Source of the DNA: an uncultured Ruegeria sp.
Lineage (GTDB): Bacteria > Pseudomonadota > Alphaproteobacteria > Rhodobacterales > Rhodobacteraceae
Reading direction: 5' to 3'
DNA: 64,000 bases
Assembly: GCF_947500045.1 (NCBI RefSeq)
Contig: NZ_CANMQQ010000001.1
Location: forward strand, 62,001 to 126,000
A model generated the notes under the pieces. The model saw only the letters and a list, made by a program, of their open reading frames with translations, did not search any database and was not told where the DNA came from. Positions 1-9,367 of the stretch are shown piece by piece (within the stretch, counting starts at the first letter, position 1; the number at the start of each line of letters is the position of its first letter). The position numbers and the translations under genes are program-made.

Positions 1-657
1 ATCTCCCAATCCGCCCGAGACCAACTGCAGTGCGCCAGCAGGTAAGATACCGCTGTCCAGCATGATCCGAACCGCCAACTCGGTGACATAGCAGCTGTTG
101 GTTGCTGGTTTCACGATGGCGGGGACGCCTGCCAGCAGTGTTGGGGCCAGCTTTTCCAGCATTCCCCAAACCGGAAAGTTGAATGCGTTAATATGGATCG
201 CCACGCCTAGCAAAGGGGTGCAGATGTGCTGCCCCAGAAACGTGCCGTTGCGCGAAAGTTGCTCGATTTCACCGTCCAGATAGACCTGCGCATCCGGCAT
301 CTCGCGCCTACCCTTAGAGGCGAAGACGAACATTGTGCCGATGCCACCGTCAATATCGATCAGATGGTCTTTTTGGGTGGCTCCAGTCTCGAAACTCAGA
401 TCGTAGAGTGCCTGTTTATGTGCCGAAAGCTCTTGTGAAAGGGCTTTGAGCATCCTCGCGCGGTCATGGAATGTGAGCTTGCGCAAGGCGGGACCGCCGG
501 TATTGCGTGCAAAATCAAGCATGGCCTGAACATCGAGCGCCGCGTTTCCAGCGGAGGCAAACGGCGCGCCGGTGATGGCGGATGCGATGGTACGTGCGCC
601 TTCGCCAGGCGCGACCCAAGTGCCAGCGGCAAAGCTGGAGATTTGATGCAGGGACAT
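1..657 (-). CDS. paaZ: PaaZ-type aldehyde dehydrogenase / oxepin-CoA hydrolase, N-terminal part (3' end cut by window edge)
   Basis: Minus-strand reading frame from ATG at 657 open to the window edge (MSLHQISSFAAGTWVAPGEGARTIASAITGAPFASAG...FVFASKGRREMPDAQVYLDGEIEQLSRNGTFLGQHICTPLLGVAIHINAFNFPVWGMLEKLAPTLLAGVPAIVKPAT), ALDH-like with PaaZ features. Absent from the ORF track because the stop lies outside the window. Confidence 0.88.
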   Translation of the reverse strand, partial: MSLHQISSFAAGTWVAPGEGARTIASAITGAPFASAGNAALDVQAMLDFARNTGGPALRKLTFHDRARMLKALSQELSAHKQALYDLSFETGATQKDHLIDIDGGIGTMFVFASKGRREMPDAQVYLDGEIEQLSRNGTFLGQHICTPLLGVAIHINAFNFPVWGMLEKLAPTLLAGVPAIVKPATNSCYVTELAVRIMLDSGILPAGALQLVSGGLGD

Positions 658-685
658 GGTGTTCTCCTGTTTGACTAGGTGGGGT

Positions 686-2038
686 CTAGTGCCCCAATGC
701 GCCCATTTGCTGCGGCAGGTACAGAACCACGATGGGTACCAGTACGATCAGCGCGAGGCGGAAGATATCGGCGATCCAGAATGGCGTGACGCCTCGGAAG
801 ATGGTGCCGGTCGAGACGTCGCCAACCACGCCTTTCAGGATGAAGACGTTCAGCCCTACGGGCGGGGTGATTAGCGAGATTTCGGTGACTACCACAACGA
901 CGATGCCGAACCAGATCGGGTCATAGCCGAGTGACGTAACCAACGGGAAAAAAATCGGGACTGTCAGCAACAGCATCGATAGGGATTCGAAGACGCAACC
1001 CAGAATGATATAGATCCCAAGGATCATCAGGATCACCACAAAGGGGGCGACGTCATACGCTGTGACCATCGCGATCAGCGCTTCTGGTAAACCGGCCAGA
1101 TTGATGAAGTTAGAAAAGATCTGCGCGCCGATAAGCACTGCGAACAAGGCGGATGCTGTGAAACAAGTCTCTTTCAAGACATCGAAGGTTGAGCCGATTG
1201 TCAGGCCACCACGAAACAGGGCGATCAGGAAGGCACCGGCAGCGCCCATGCCTGCGGCCTCGGTGGGTGAGAAAGTCAGGTTCAGGGGTTCAAAGTCGAA
1301 GGCTCCATAAAGCCCGCCGATCACCAGAAAGAACAGCAACAGCACGGCCCAAACTGAACCGAGCGCACGGATACGTTCGGGCCAGCTGGCGCGCTCCCCG
1401 GCCGGTCCGGCATCGGGGTTGCGCCAGACGGTCCAGCGCACTGCGAAGAGGTAGAAGAGGATGCCCAGGATGCCGGGAATAATCCCCGCCATGAACAGTT
1501 TTCCGATCGAGGTTTCCGTCAGCAGGCCGTAGATGACCAGAATGACCGATGGCGGGATCAGAATGCCAAGTGTGCCACCTGCAGCAATTGAAGCCGTCGA
1601 CAGCTCATCAGAATATCCATATCGGCGCATCTGCGGCATCGCGACCTTGGACATGGTTGCAGCGGTGGCCAGTGAAGATCCACAAATGGCCGAGAACCCG
1701 CCACAGGCTGCTACGGTCGCCATGGCGATGCCGCCGCGCATGTGGCCGAGAAAAGCGTTGGAAACCGCATAAAGCTCGCGTGCCATGCCGCCCTTGTTTA
1801 CGAACAGGCCCATTAGAATGAACAATGGCACGACCGACAGGCCATAATCCTGCGCGGTATCGGTGATCTGGCGGCCGACCATGGACATGGCAGCCTTCAA
1901 CCCGCGCTCGGACAGAATCGAGCCGCCGCGTTCGTAGGCAAAGCCCAATGTGCCGACCAGTCCCATGGCGAAAACAATGGGCAGGCGCACCAGCACCAAG
2001 ATCAAGACAATTGCAAATCCGATCAGCGCAGCGGTCAT
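686..2038 (-). CDS. TRAP transporter large permease (DctM family)
   Basis: 450 aa, many TM segments, GGTLGILIPPSVILVIYG and ITPPVGLNVFILKGV motifs typical of DctM; overlaps DctQ by 4 nt. Confidence 0.93.
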   Translation of the reverse strand: MTAALIGFAIVLILVLVRLPIVFAMGLVGTLGFAYERGGSILSERGLKAAMSMVGRQITDTAQDYGLSVVPLFILMGLFVNKGGMARELYAVSNAFLGHMRGGIAMATVAACGGFSAICGSSLATAATMSKVAMPQMRRYGYSDELSTASIAAGGTLGILIPPSVILVIYGLLTETSIGKLFMAGIIPGILGILFYLFAVRWTVWRNPDAGPAGERASWPERIRALGSVWAVLLLFFLVIGGLYGAFDFEPLNLTFSPTEAAGMGAAGAFLIALFRGGLTIGSTFDVLKETCFTASALFAVLIGAQIFSNFINLAGLPEALIAMVTAYDVAPFVVILMILGIYIILGCVFESLSMLLLTVPIFFPLVTSLGYDPIWFGIVVVVVTEISLITPPVGLNVFILKGVVGDVSTGTIFRGVTPFWIADIFRLALIVLVPIVVLYLPQQMGALGH

Positions 2039-2556
2039 TGCAGGGGCTCCGACAGAATGTTGGGGGCAAAGGCTTTCAGCAATCCCGTGGCGATCATCAC
2101 CAGTGCGGTGATGGCAACGGACAGTGCGATGAACCAGCCGATCAGGTAGGTAGGGATCGAGAGATACTCGGTCACGTCCCCATAATCTCGTGCGCGTTCG
2201 GCCAGAACCCAGACGCGCTGTACCGGCCAGAACAGCATGATGCCGCTGACCACGTAAATTAAAACGTCGCGCGCGCGCGATAGATGAAAGCGACTAAAGA
2301 ACCCATCCGTCAGGTCGACCGCGATATGGCCATTGGTGGTAGAGACAATAGGGAGAACCGAGAACACCATTACGGCCATCAGAATGCGCGTCAGTTCGGT
2401 TGCAGCCTCAATGGGCGCGTTAAAGACCGAGCGCAGGATAACGTCGCAAAAAGTCATCACCATCAGGATGAACAAGGCAATACAGGCCACGATCACGGGG
2501 AGGGCGCTGGCACGGCGCACAAGCTGGATTATCGGGGTCATGGGAAACTCGCGCAA
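2035..2556 (-). CDS. TRAP transporter small permease (DctQ family)
   Basis: About 170 aa, 4 TM segments, adjacent to DctM and DctP; true start may be 2541. Confidence 0.88.
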   Translation of the reverse strand: MREFPMTPIIQLVRRASALPVIVACIALFILMVMTFCDVILRSVFNAPIEAATELTRILMAVMVFSVLPIVSTTNGHIAVDLTDGFFSRFHLSRARDVLIYVVSGIMLFWPVQRVWVLAERARDYGDVTEYLSIPTYLIGWFIALSVAITALVMIATGLLKAFAPNILSEPLQ

Positions 2557-2596
2557 GGTGGGGCAGGGCGGCGCAGATGGCCGCCCCGCAGTCGGA

Positions 2597-3616
2597 TCAG
2601 TTCGAGGACATTTCCGATTTGATCATGTCATAGGCGGCCTGGGCGTCGACGCCTGTTGCGTCAACCTCAGTGATAACCTTGCCACGGATGTCTTCGGCGA
2701 TGGCCGAGAATTTCTCCATATCCGCGTCACTGGCCGCGTTGATGGCATTGCCTTCAGTGGCTTCAGTCGCTTCACGACCGGTGGCGTCGATCTCATCCCA
2801 GATTTTACCGATCTCACGGCTGAGCGGTTCACCAAATACCTTTTCGTCCAGCGCCGCCTGCAAATCTGCTGGTAGATCAGCGAAAGTGTCTTCGTTCATG
2901 ATGAATGCAAATGAACCACGATAAAGGCCACCGGGCATCTCATAGACGTTCTGCGCAACTTCAGTCAGTTTGAAGCCCTTGCGAGATTCCAGCGGCATAA
3001 CAACACCGTCAGCAGCCTTCGACGCCAGCGTTTCATAGACTTTCGGGGCAGGCACCTGAATGCCAGTTGCACCCAGCGCCGCGCCAACGTCGCCGCCAAC
3101 ACCACCCGGAATACGTACCTTCAGGCCCGAAACTTCATCCAATGAAGTCACAGGCGTGCTGGAATGCAGCTGCGCGGGTCCGTGGGTGTGCAGGGCGATT
3201 ACCTTCACACCGCGATGTTCGTCAGCGGCTTTGAGGTGCTGATCATAGGCACGCCAATAGGCAACAGATGCATCCTCGGCCGAACCTTCATAGCCCGGAA
3301 GTTCGATCAACTTTGTGGTGACGAAGCGCCCTGGCTGGTAGCCATGGAAGATGATCGAGGCATCGGCTGCGCCGTCCATGATCAGGTCCATTTGTGCGGG
3401 CGGCGGAGCGATACCCAGTTTGAGTTCCGCGGTGACTTGTCCGTCGGTGGCCTCTTCTACCATCTCGACGAATTTGGGCCACATCTTTGCGTTTATGCCA
3501 TGGGTGGGCGGTGCCCAGCTGGAAATCGTCAGGGTGTAGTCCGCCGCAAAGGCGATGGTGCCTGATACCGCAAGTGTTGCGGACGCCAGCAGTGTTGTGA
3601 ACTTGGTGAATTTCAT
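2597..3616 (-). CDS. TRAP transporter substrate-binding protein (DctP family)
   Basis: Signal peptide plus DctP-like sequence (SSWAPPTHGINAKMWPKFVEMVEEATDGQV...). Confidence 0.92.
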   Translation of the reverse strand: MKFTKFTTLLASATLAVSGTIAFAADYTLTISSWAPPTHGINAKMWPKFVEMVEEATDGQVTAELKLGIAPPPAQMDLIMDGAADASIIFHGYQPGRFVTTKLIELPGYEGSAEDASVAYWRAYDQHLKAADEHRGVKVIALHTHGPAQLHSSTPVTSLDEVSGLKVRIPGGVGGDVGAALGATGIQVPAPKVYETLASKAADGVVMPLESRKGFKLTEVAQNVYEMPGGLYRGSFAFIMNEDTFADLPADLQAALDEKVFGEPLSREIGKIWDEIDATGREATEATEGNAINAASDADMEKFSAIAEDIRGKVITEVDATGVDAQAAYDMIKSEMSSN

Positions 3617-3732
3617 GACCGGGTCTCCTCCTCAAAAGCGCAAGTCGTGATTTGGTATTGGTTCGATTTGTAACTATCAACAGGGGCTAAACAAGTCTTA
3701 CCAGTCTGCCGAGTCACAAACGCTTGGAGAAT

Positions 3733-3752
3733 TTATTGACCAACCGTTCGGT
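3733..3752 (-). promoter_or_regulatory. Candidate TetR-type (PaaR) operator, site 1
   Basis: Minus strand ACCGAACGGTTGGTCAATAA; matches two other sites in the window (ACCGA-N4-TYGGT plus YRATWAA). Confidence 0.5.
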
Positions 3753-3777
3753 TTATGCAAGAAGTTTGTTGTAACTT

Positions 3778-4581
3778 ATGAAAAGCGAACCGGGTATGTC
3801 CGACACGATTATTTCGCAGAATATGGGGCAATGGGTTGAAATCACACTTAATCGCCCAGATCGCCTAAACAGTTTCACCGATGAGATGCACTATGCCCTG
3901 CGCGCCGCACTTGAGGCTGCGCGCGACCAAGGGGCCCGGGCTGTGTTGCTAACCGGGGCCGGGCGCGGATTCTGTGCGGGACAAGATTTGGGGGATCGAA
4001 ACCCTGCAACGATGGATGGTCCGCCGGATTTGGGTAATACCGTGCGTACGTTTTATGCGCCTCTGGTACGCCTGATCCGTTCGCTTGAGTTTCCCGTTGT
4101 TTGTGCCGTCAATGGTGTCGCTGCTGGAGCTGGCGCGAATCTGGCCCTGGCCTGTGATGTGGTACTTGCTGCCGAATCTGCCAAGTTCATCCAGTCATTT
4201 TCCAAGGTCGGTCTGATCCCCGACACCGGAGGCAGTTGGCATCTGCCGCGCCTGTTGGGTGAGGCGCGGGCCAAGGGGCTGGCCCTGACCGGGCAGCCAT
4301 TGCCTGCGCAACAGGCCGCAGATTGGGGGTTGATCTGGAAAGCAATCCCAGACGCCGATTTGATGACCGAGGCTCGCACGCTGGCGGGACAGTTCGCCGA
4401 TGGCCCGACGCTGGGGCTGGGCTTGACGAAACAGACGATTCAGGCGGCTGTTACGAACACTTTGACTGATCATCTGGAAATTGAGGCTGACGCGATGAAA
4501 ACCTGTGGCGAAAGCGCAGACTATGCCGAGGGCGTTACCGCGTTTCTGGAAAAACGCGCGCCGAAGTTCCGGGGAGAATGA
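3778..4581 (+). CDS. paaG: 2-(1,2-epoxy-1,2-dihydrophenyl)acetyl-CoA isomerase (enoyl-CoA hydratase family)
   Basis: Crotonase fold (GRGFCAGQDLGDR, CAVNGVAAGAGANLALACDVV); followed by paaI and paaK. Confidence 0.9.
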   Translation: MKSEPGMSDTIISQNMGQWVEITLNRPDRLNSFTDEMHYALRAALEAARDQGARAVLLTGAGRGFCAGQDLGDRNPATMDGPPDLGNTVRTFYAPLVRLIRSLEFPVVCAVNGVAAGAGANLALACDVVLAAESAKFIQSFSKVGLIPDTGGSWHLPRLLGEARAKGLALTGQPLPAQQAADWGLIWKAIPDADLMTEARTLAGQFADGPTLGLGLTKQTIQAAVTNTLTDHLEIEADAMKTCGESADYAEGVTAFLEKRAPKFRGE

Positions 4582-4582
4582 C

Positions 4583-5011
4583 ATGACGCCGAAGGAGCGC
4601 GCTCAGAAAGCAGCCGCGGCCATGTGGGGCCGGGACAATGCCTCGAAATGGGCAGGAATGGAACTGGCAGAGGTGGATGAAGGGACGGCTACTTTGACGT
4701 TGCAGGTTGCTGACCATCATTGCAATGGGCACGGTATCTGCCATGGCGGCGTGACTTTCATGCTGGCAGACAGCGCCTTTGCCTTTGCCTGTAACAGCCG
4801 CAACCAGTCCACGGTCGCGCAGCACAACGTGATCAGTTTCATCGCCCCGGCACAGTCCGGCGACCTACTGACGGCCCGCGCGACAGAACAAAGCCTGACC
4901 GGGCGCAGTGGCATTTATGACGTAACCGTAACCAACCAGACCGGCCAAAAGATCGCAGAGTTTCGGGGCTTTTCCCGCGCGGTCAAAGGGCCGGTGTTTG
5001 ACGAGACCTGA
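4583..5011 (+). CDS. paaI: Hydroxyphenylacetyl-CoA thioesterase
   Basis: Hotdog thioesterase (HHCNGHGICHGGVTFMLADSAFAFACNS); start chosen at MTPKERAQ rather than the track's upstream start. Confidence 0.9.
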   Translation: MTPKERAQKAAAAMWGRDNASKWAGMELAEVDEGTATLTLQVADHHCNGHGICHGGVTFMLADSAFAFACNSRNQSTVAQHNVISFIAPAQSGDLLTARATEQSLTGRSGIYDVTVTNQTGQKIAEFRGFSRAVKGPVFDET

Positions 5012-5026
5012 GACGAGAGGGATTGC

Positions 5027-6334
5027 ATGAAGGATCTTACCCCGAACAAGGCGGATCTTGATCCGATCGAGATCGCCTCGATTGATGAAATACGCACGCT
5101 ACAGCTGGATCGGCTCAAGTGGTCGCTCCGCCATGCCTATGACAACGTACCCATGTACAAGCAGCGGTTTGACGAGGCCGGGGTGCACCCGGATGACCTG
5201 CAATCTCTGAGCGATCTGGCGCGTTTCCCGTTCACCTACAAGAACGATTTGCGAGAAAACTACCCGTTTGGCCTGTTCGCCGTCCCGCGCGAGCAGATTA
5301 TCCGTGTCCATGCCTCGTCGGGAACCACCGGTAAGCCGACCGTTGTGGGCTATACTCAGGGCGATATCGACAATTGGGCGGATCTGGTAGCGCGCTCCTT
5401 GCGGGCTAGCGGCTTGCGCCGTGGTGACATGGTACACAACGCTTATGGCTATGGCCTGTTCACCGGCGGTTTGGGCGCGCATTACGGGATCGAGCGTCTG
5501 GGGGCCACGGTTGTCCCGATGAGCGGGGGGCAGACAGCCAAGCAGGTAGATCTGATCACCGATTTTAAGCCGGACGGGATCATGGTGACGCCGTCCTACA
5601 TGCTGAACATTCTTGAGCAGTATCATAAGATTGGCCTCGATCCACGCGAATGCTCGTTAGCCGTCGGCGTCTTTGGTGCTGAACCTTGGACTGATTCGAT
5701 GCGGGCCGAGGTTGAGCAGGCCTTCGACATGCATGCTGTCGATATCTACGGCCTGTCCGAGATCATGGGGCCGGGTGTTGCTAATGAGTGTGTTGAAACC
5801 AAAGACGGGCCGGTAATCTGGGAAGATCACTTCTATCCCGAGATCATCGACCCCGTGACCGGCGAAGTTCTACCAGATGGTGAGATTGGCGAACTGGTCT
5901 TCACTACGCTGACCAAAGAAGGCCTTCCGATGGTCCGCTATCGCACCCGTGACCTGACGCGGCTGCTGCCCGGCACGGCGCGGTCGATGCGACGGATGGA
6001 AAAGATCACCGGACGTTCGGACGACATGATCATTCTGCGCGGCGTCAACGTCTTCCCGAGCCAAATCGAAGAGCAGGTTCTAGCCACGGGCGGCCTTGCA
6101 CCCTATTACCAGATCGAGCTTTACAAAGCCGGTCGGATGGACGCGATGCGCGTACATGTCGAGGCGACACCGGACGCGACAGATGAACTGAGCAAAACCG
6201 CTGCTGCCCGGATGCTGTCACGACGGATCAAAGAGGTGGTTGGCATCTCGACCGAGATCGATATAGGCGAACCGGGCGAGGTCGAACGTAGCCAGGGCAA
6301 GGCCCGCCGCGTGATCGATAATCGGGACAGTTAA
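5027..6334 (+). CDS. paaK: Phenylacetate-CoA ligase
   Basis: HASSGTTGKPTVVGYT AMP-binding motif, YGLSEIMGPGVANEC; paa context. Confidence 0.95.
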   Translation: MKDLTPNKADLDPIEIASIDEIRTLQLDRLKWSLRHAYDNVPMYKQRFDEAGVHPDDLQSLSDLARFPFTYKNDLRENYPFGLFAVPREQIIRVHASSGTTGKPTVVGYTQGDIDNWADLVARSLRASGLRRGDMVHNAYGYGLFTGGLGAHYGIERLGATVVPMSGGQTAKQVDLITDFKPDGIMVTPSYMLNILEQYHKIGLDPRECSLAVGVFGAEPWTDSMRAEVEQAFDMHAVDIYGLSEIMGPGVANECVETKDGPVIWEDHFYPEIIDPVTGEVLPDGEIGELVFTTLTKEGLPMVRYRTRDLTRLLPGTARSMRRMEKITGRSDDMIILRGVNVFPSQIEEQVLATGGLAPYYQIELYKAGRMDAMRVHVEATPDATDELSKTAAARMLSRRIKEVVGISTEIDIGEPGEVERSQGKARRVIDNRDS

Positions 6335-6356
6335 CGCAGAGACGGAGTGTAGTGTT

Positions 6357-6953
6357 TTGGCGCGCACAATAGCAAAAGACCACGACCACAAACGGACCCG
6401 TATCCTGAAATCCGCTGCACGCGTTTTCGCGCAGGAAGGATTTGATCGGGCGTCGATGTCCCAACTGGCGCGGGAATGCGGGATATCCAAGGCCAATATC
6501 TATCACTACTACGACAGCAAGGACGCCATTCTGTTCGACATGCTCAACAGCTACTTGCTGCAGCTTCGTGACCAGGTTTGTGGTCTGTGCCTTGAAGGGC
6601 TGGAGCCTGCAGATCGCCTGAGGCGCGTGGTGCTGGAAATCCTGCTGGCTTATCAGGGTGTGGATGATGAGCACCGTGTGCAAACCAGCGGAATGACTGC
6701 GTTGCCCGAGGAACAGCAAAAACTGCTGCGCGGCTATCAGCGAGATATGGTTGTGTTCGTCAGCGACATCATCGCCAGCATTTCGCCCGCGACTTTCAAG
6801 AATGATGCGGCCAAGCTTCGGGCAACCACTATGTCCGTCTTCGGGATGCTGAACTGGTTTTATATGTGGAATGCTGGCGCGGATGCCAATGCACGCAGCG
6901 ACTACGCCGCGCTAGTCAGCGATCTGACACTGTCGGGTGTTAACGGTCTTTGA
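6357..6953 (+). CDS. paaR: TetR family regulator, probable phenylacetate regulator
   Basis: N-terminal TetR HTH (RILKSAARVFAQEGFDRASMSQLARECGISKANIYHYYDSKDAILFDML); TTG start; last gene of paaGIKR. Confidence 0.8.
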   Translation: MARTIAKDHDHKRTRILKSAARVFAQEGFDRASMSQLARECGISKANIYHYYDSKDAILFDMLNSYLLQLRDQVCGLCLEGLEPADRLRRVVLEILLAYQGVDDEHRVQTSGMTALPEEQQKLLRGYQRDMVVFVSDIIASISPATFKNDAAKLRATTMSVFGMLNWFYMWNAGADANARSDYAALVSDLTLSGVNGL

Positions 6954-7043
6954 CGCAGGGTTTGGTTCAAAGTTAATTAGCCTCTGTCGTATGAATGGGT
7001 CGTTATACAGCAGTTCCCTCGCCGCAAGAGCCAGCCTCAGAGG

Positions 7044-7805
7044 CTAGGGTGCTTTGAGCCCTAGTTTAGCGATTTGCTCGGTCGCTTTGCCAATCCAAAG
7101 ATCTTTCATCTCGACCCCGGTCAGCTGCCGTAGCCCCAGCTTGCGGAGGGCGCCGGTTCTATCCGTAGCCCCGGTGCCGAAACTGGCCGCCACGCGGGGC
7201 CACCAATAATCGACCGAGACCTGCATCGTAGCAGCCTTCCCCTGTTCGATCAGCTTGATCGCGCCTTCAACGGCAAGTTCCCCATGACGTGCCTCAATTG
7301 GGGCGATGTCGCGGAAGGCTTCGGCCAGAGGCTGATAGGATATCTGTGAGAATTCGGCGAGTTGAACATCAACAGCCTGACTCATCAGCAAGTTCATCAC
7401 CACAGCATCCTCCCATCCTTCAATGGGATAGTTGAACACCGCTAGGCGCATATCATGTTCGGACCGCGTCGCCCCGATATCCGCATCGCGATCCAGTCGT
7501 GTGGTCCAAGGGTGGTGATTGGCATAGCGGTCGGTATTGGCCCCGAACTCGCCCATGATTTTCAGAACACGATCCGCATTATCGGTCTTTTCCAACACGA
7601 TCTTTGCCGCAGCGATGCGTTCCTTGATGCCAGGCCCCTGATTGATGATATCGGCAAACCCCGCAGCCCCTGCCAGTTCGCTATCCACGAAGGTCGCCAT
7701 CAGCTTCATGAGCTCTGCGCGATAGCGTGGCGGAACATTGGTCGGGTTACTCAGTACGCCACCTGCTGCCAGATAACTCTCGATTGTCATGTCTTCAGCC
7801 ATCAT
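7044..7805 (-). CDS. PaaA/PaaC-superfamily ('phenylacetic acid catabolic') ferritin-like protein, extra subunit of unknown role
   Basis: 253 aa; IEARHGELAVEGAIKLIE helix resembles PaaA/PaaC; last gene of the paaJABCDE strand. Confidence 0.7.
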   Translation of the reverse strand: MMAEDMTIESYLAAGGVLSNPTNVPPRYRAELMKLMATFVDSELAGAAGFADIINQGPGIKERIAAAKIVLEKTDNADRVLKIMGEFGANTDRYANHHPWTTRLDRDADIGATRSEHDMRLAVFNYPIEGWEDAVVMNLLMSQAVDVQLAEFSQISYQPLAEAFRDIAPIEARHGELAVEGAIKLIEQGKAATMQVSVDYWWPRVAASFGTGATDRTGALRKLGLRQLTGVEMKDLWIGKATEQIAKLGLKAP

Positions 7806-7814
7806 TCTCTCCGT

Positions 7815-8888
7815 CTACTGGTCGTAGTCCACGACCACAGTGTCTGTCAGCGGATAGGCCTGACAACTCAGGACATAACCTTTCTCGACCTCGTAGTCTT
7901 CCAGTGCATGATTTGCGATCATCTCAACATCGCCTTCCAGCACCCGGCAGCGACAGGTCGAGCAGACCCCGGCCTTGCAGGCGTAGGGCGCGTCCATCGC
8001 GTTCTCCAAGGCAGCTTCAAGGATCGATTGGTCCTTGGGCATGGTGATTGTCTGCGTTGCCCCGTCCATGGTGACCGAAGCTTTGGTCTGGTTCGCCTGA
8101 GACGCTGTGCCCGACCCGCTCACCTTGCGTTTGGCCCGACCGGGTTGCGCGCTTGCAAACAGTTCAAACTTGATCTGCCCATCTTCCAATCCATGCGCGC
8201 GCAACGCAGAGGCGATGCCCAGCATCATGGGCTCGGGTCCGCAGATAAAGGCCGTATCGACGTTCTGGATGTCGATCCAGTGCTCGAACAGTTCGGCGCA
8301 TTTCTCTTGCGTGACCAGCCCAGTGAAAAGCTCAATCTCTTGCGCGTCGGTTTCCAGAATGTGGATGACGTTTAGGCGCCCCATGTAGAGGTTTTTGAGG
8401 TCTTCAAGCTCTTCGCGAAACATGATCGTGTTCACGCCCTTGTTGGCATAAACCAATGTGAAACGGGAATGTGGCTCTTGCGCGAGTGTGGTTTTCAGGA
8501 TCGAAAGAACCGGGGTAATGCCTGACCCGCCTGCAAAGCCCAGATATTGCCTTTCGGCGGTCGGATCGATTGCGGTGTGAAAGCTGCCCATCGGAGGCAT
8601 CGCTTGCACCGTATCGCCGACCTGAAGATCGGTGTTGGCCCAAGTCGAGAACGCGCCACCATCCACGCGCTTGATACCCACCTGCAAAATGCCGTCATCC
8701 TTACCCGCACAGATCGAATAGGACCGGCGCAGCTCTTCCCCGTCGAATTTGCGGCGGAAGGTCAGGTACTGACCTTGAGTGAAGTCGAATTCTTCGGCTG
8801 AACCATTCACTGGCTTCAACGTCACTACCACCGCATCGCGGATGGTTTTTTGAACATCGGTGACTTCCAAATCATGAAAGCGTGCCAT
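7815..8888 (-). CDS. paaE: Phenylacetyl-CoA epoxidase reductase subunit
   Basis: FAD/NAD-binding reductase (RRSYSIC, GFAGGSGITPVLSIL) plus C-terminal 2Fe-2S ferredoxin CKAGVCSTCRCRVLEG; start at MARFHDLEVTD. Confidence 0.93.
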   Translation of the reverse strand: MARFHDLEVTDVQKTIRDAVVVTLKPVNGSAEEFDFTQGQYLTFRRKFDGEELRRSYSICAGKDDGILQVGIKRVDGGAFSTWANTDLQVGDTVQAMPPMGSFHTAIDPTAERQYLGFAGGSGITPVLSILKTTLAQEPHSRFTLVYANKGVNTIMFREELEDLKNLYMGRLNVIHILETDAQEIELFTGLVTQEKCAELFEHWIDIQNVDTAFICGPEPMMLGIASALRAHGLEDGQIKFELFASAQPGRAKRKVSGSGTASQANQTKASVTMDGATQTITMPKDQSILEAALENAMDAPYACKAGVCSTCRCRVLEGDVEMIANHALEDYEVEKGYVLSCQAYPLTDTVVVDYDQ

Positions 8889-8902
8889 CCGGTGATCCTC
8901 CC

Positions 8903-9361
8903 TCAGATGCACTTGAAATAGTCAAAAGGTTCCAGGCAATCGGTACAGCGCCAATGGGCCTTGCACGGGGTCGATCCGAACTGACTGACCTTCTCAACCG
9001 CCTTGCTGCCACAACGGGGGCAGCGTTCTGGACCGCCAGCAGGCTGAGGCGGAGCAATGCCGTACTCTTCCAGCTTGGCGCGACCCTTGTCGCTAAGCCA
9101 TTCGGTGGTCCAGGCAGGTGCGATGCTGGTTTCAATCCTCAGATCGTCGATCCCATTGTCACGCAGCGCAGTTTCGATATCCATGCTGATGATTGCGGTC
9201 GCCGGGCAGCCCGAATATGTCGGGGTAACAGTCACCTTCAGCGTGTCATCATCCCACCGTACATCACGCACGATACCCAGATCGACGACCGAGATCACGG
9301 GGATCTCGGGGTCGGGAACGGCACCCAGCCATTCCCACACCTGATCTGTTGAGACCTGCAT
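8903..9361 (-). CDS. paaD: Phenylacetyl-CoA epoxidase accessory protein PaaD (MIP18-like)
   Basis: DPEIPVISVVDLGIVRDV, YSGCPATAIISMDIE, C-terminal CPRCGS...CTDCLEPFDYFKC. Confidence 0.93.
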   Translation of the reverse strand: MQVSTDQVWEWLGAVPDPEIPVISVVDLGIVRDVRWDDDTLKVTVTPTYSGCPATAIISMDIETALRDNGIDDLRIETSIAPAWTTEWLSDKGRAKLEEYGIAPPQPAGGPERCPRCGSKAVEKVSQFGSTPCKAHWRCTDCLEPFDYFKCI

Positions 9362-9367
9362 TCGCCG

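Noticed and set aside
7028-7060. Palindromic AGCCTCAGAGGCT and CTAGGG...CCCTAG near the end of the PaaA/C-like gene
   Set aside because: Short stems, partly inside coding sequence, no T-tract; not a convincing terminator.
7455-8375. 306-aa plus-strand ORF
   Set aside because: Antisense to paaE and the PaaA/C-like gene.
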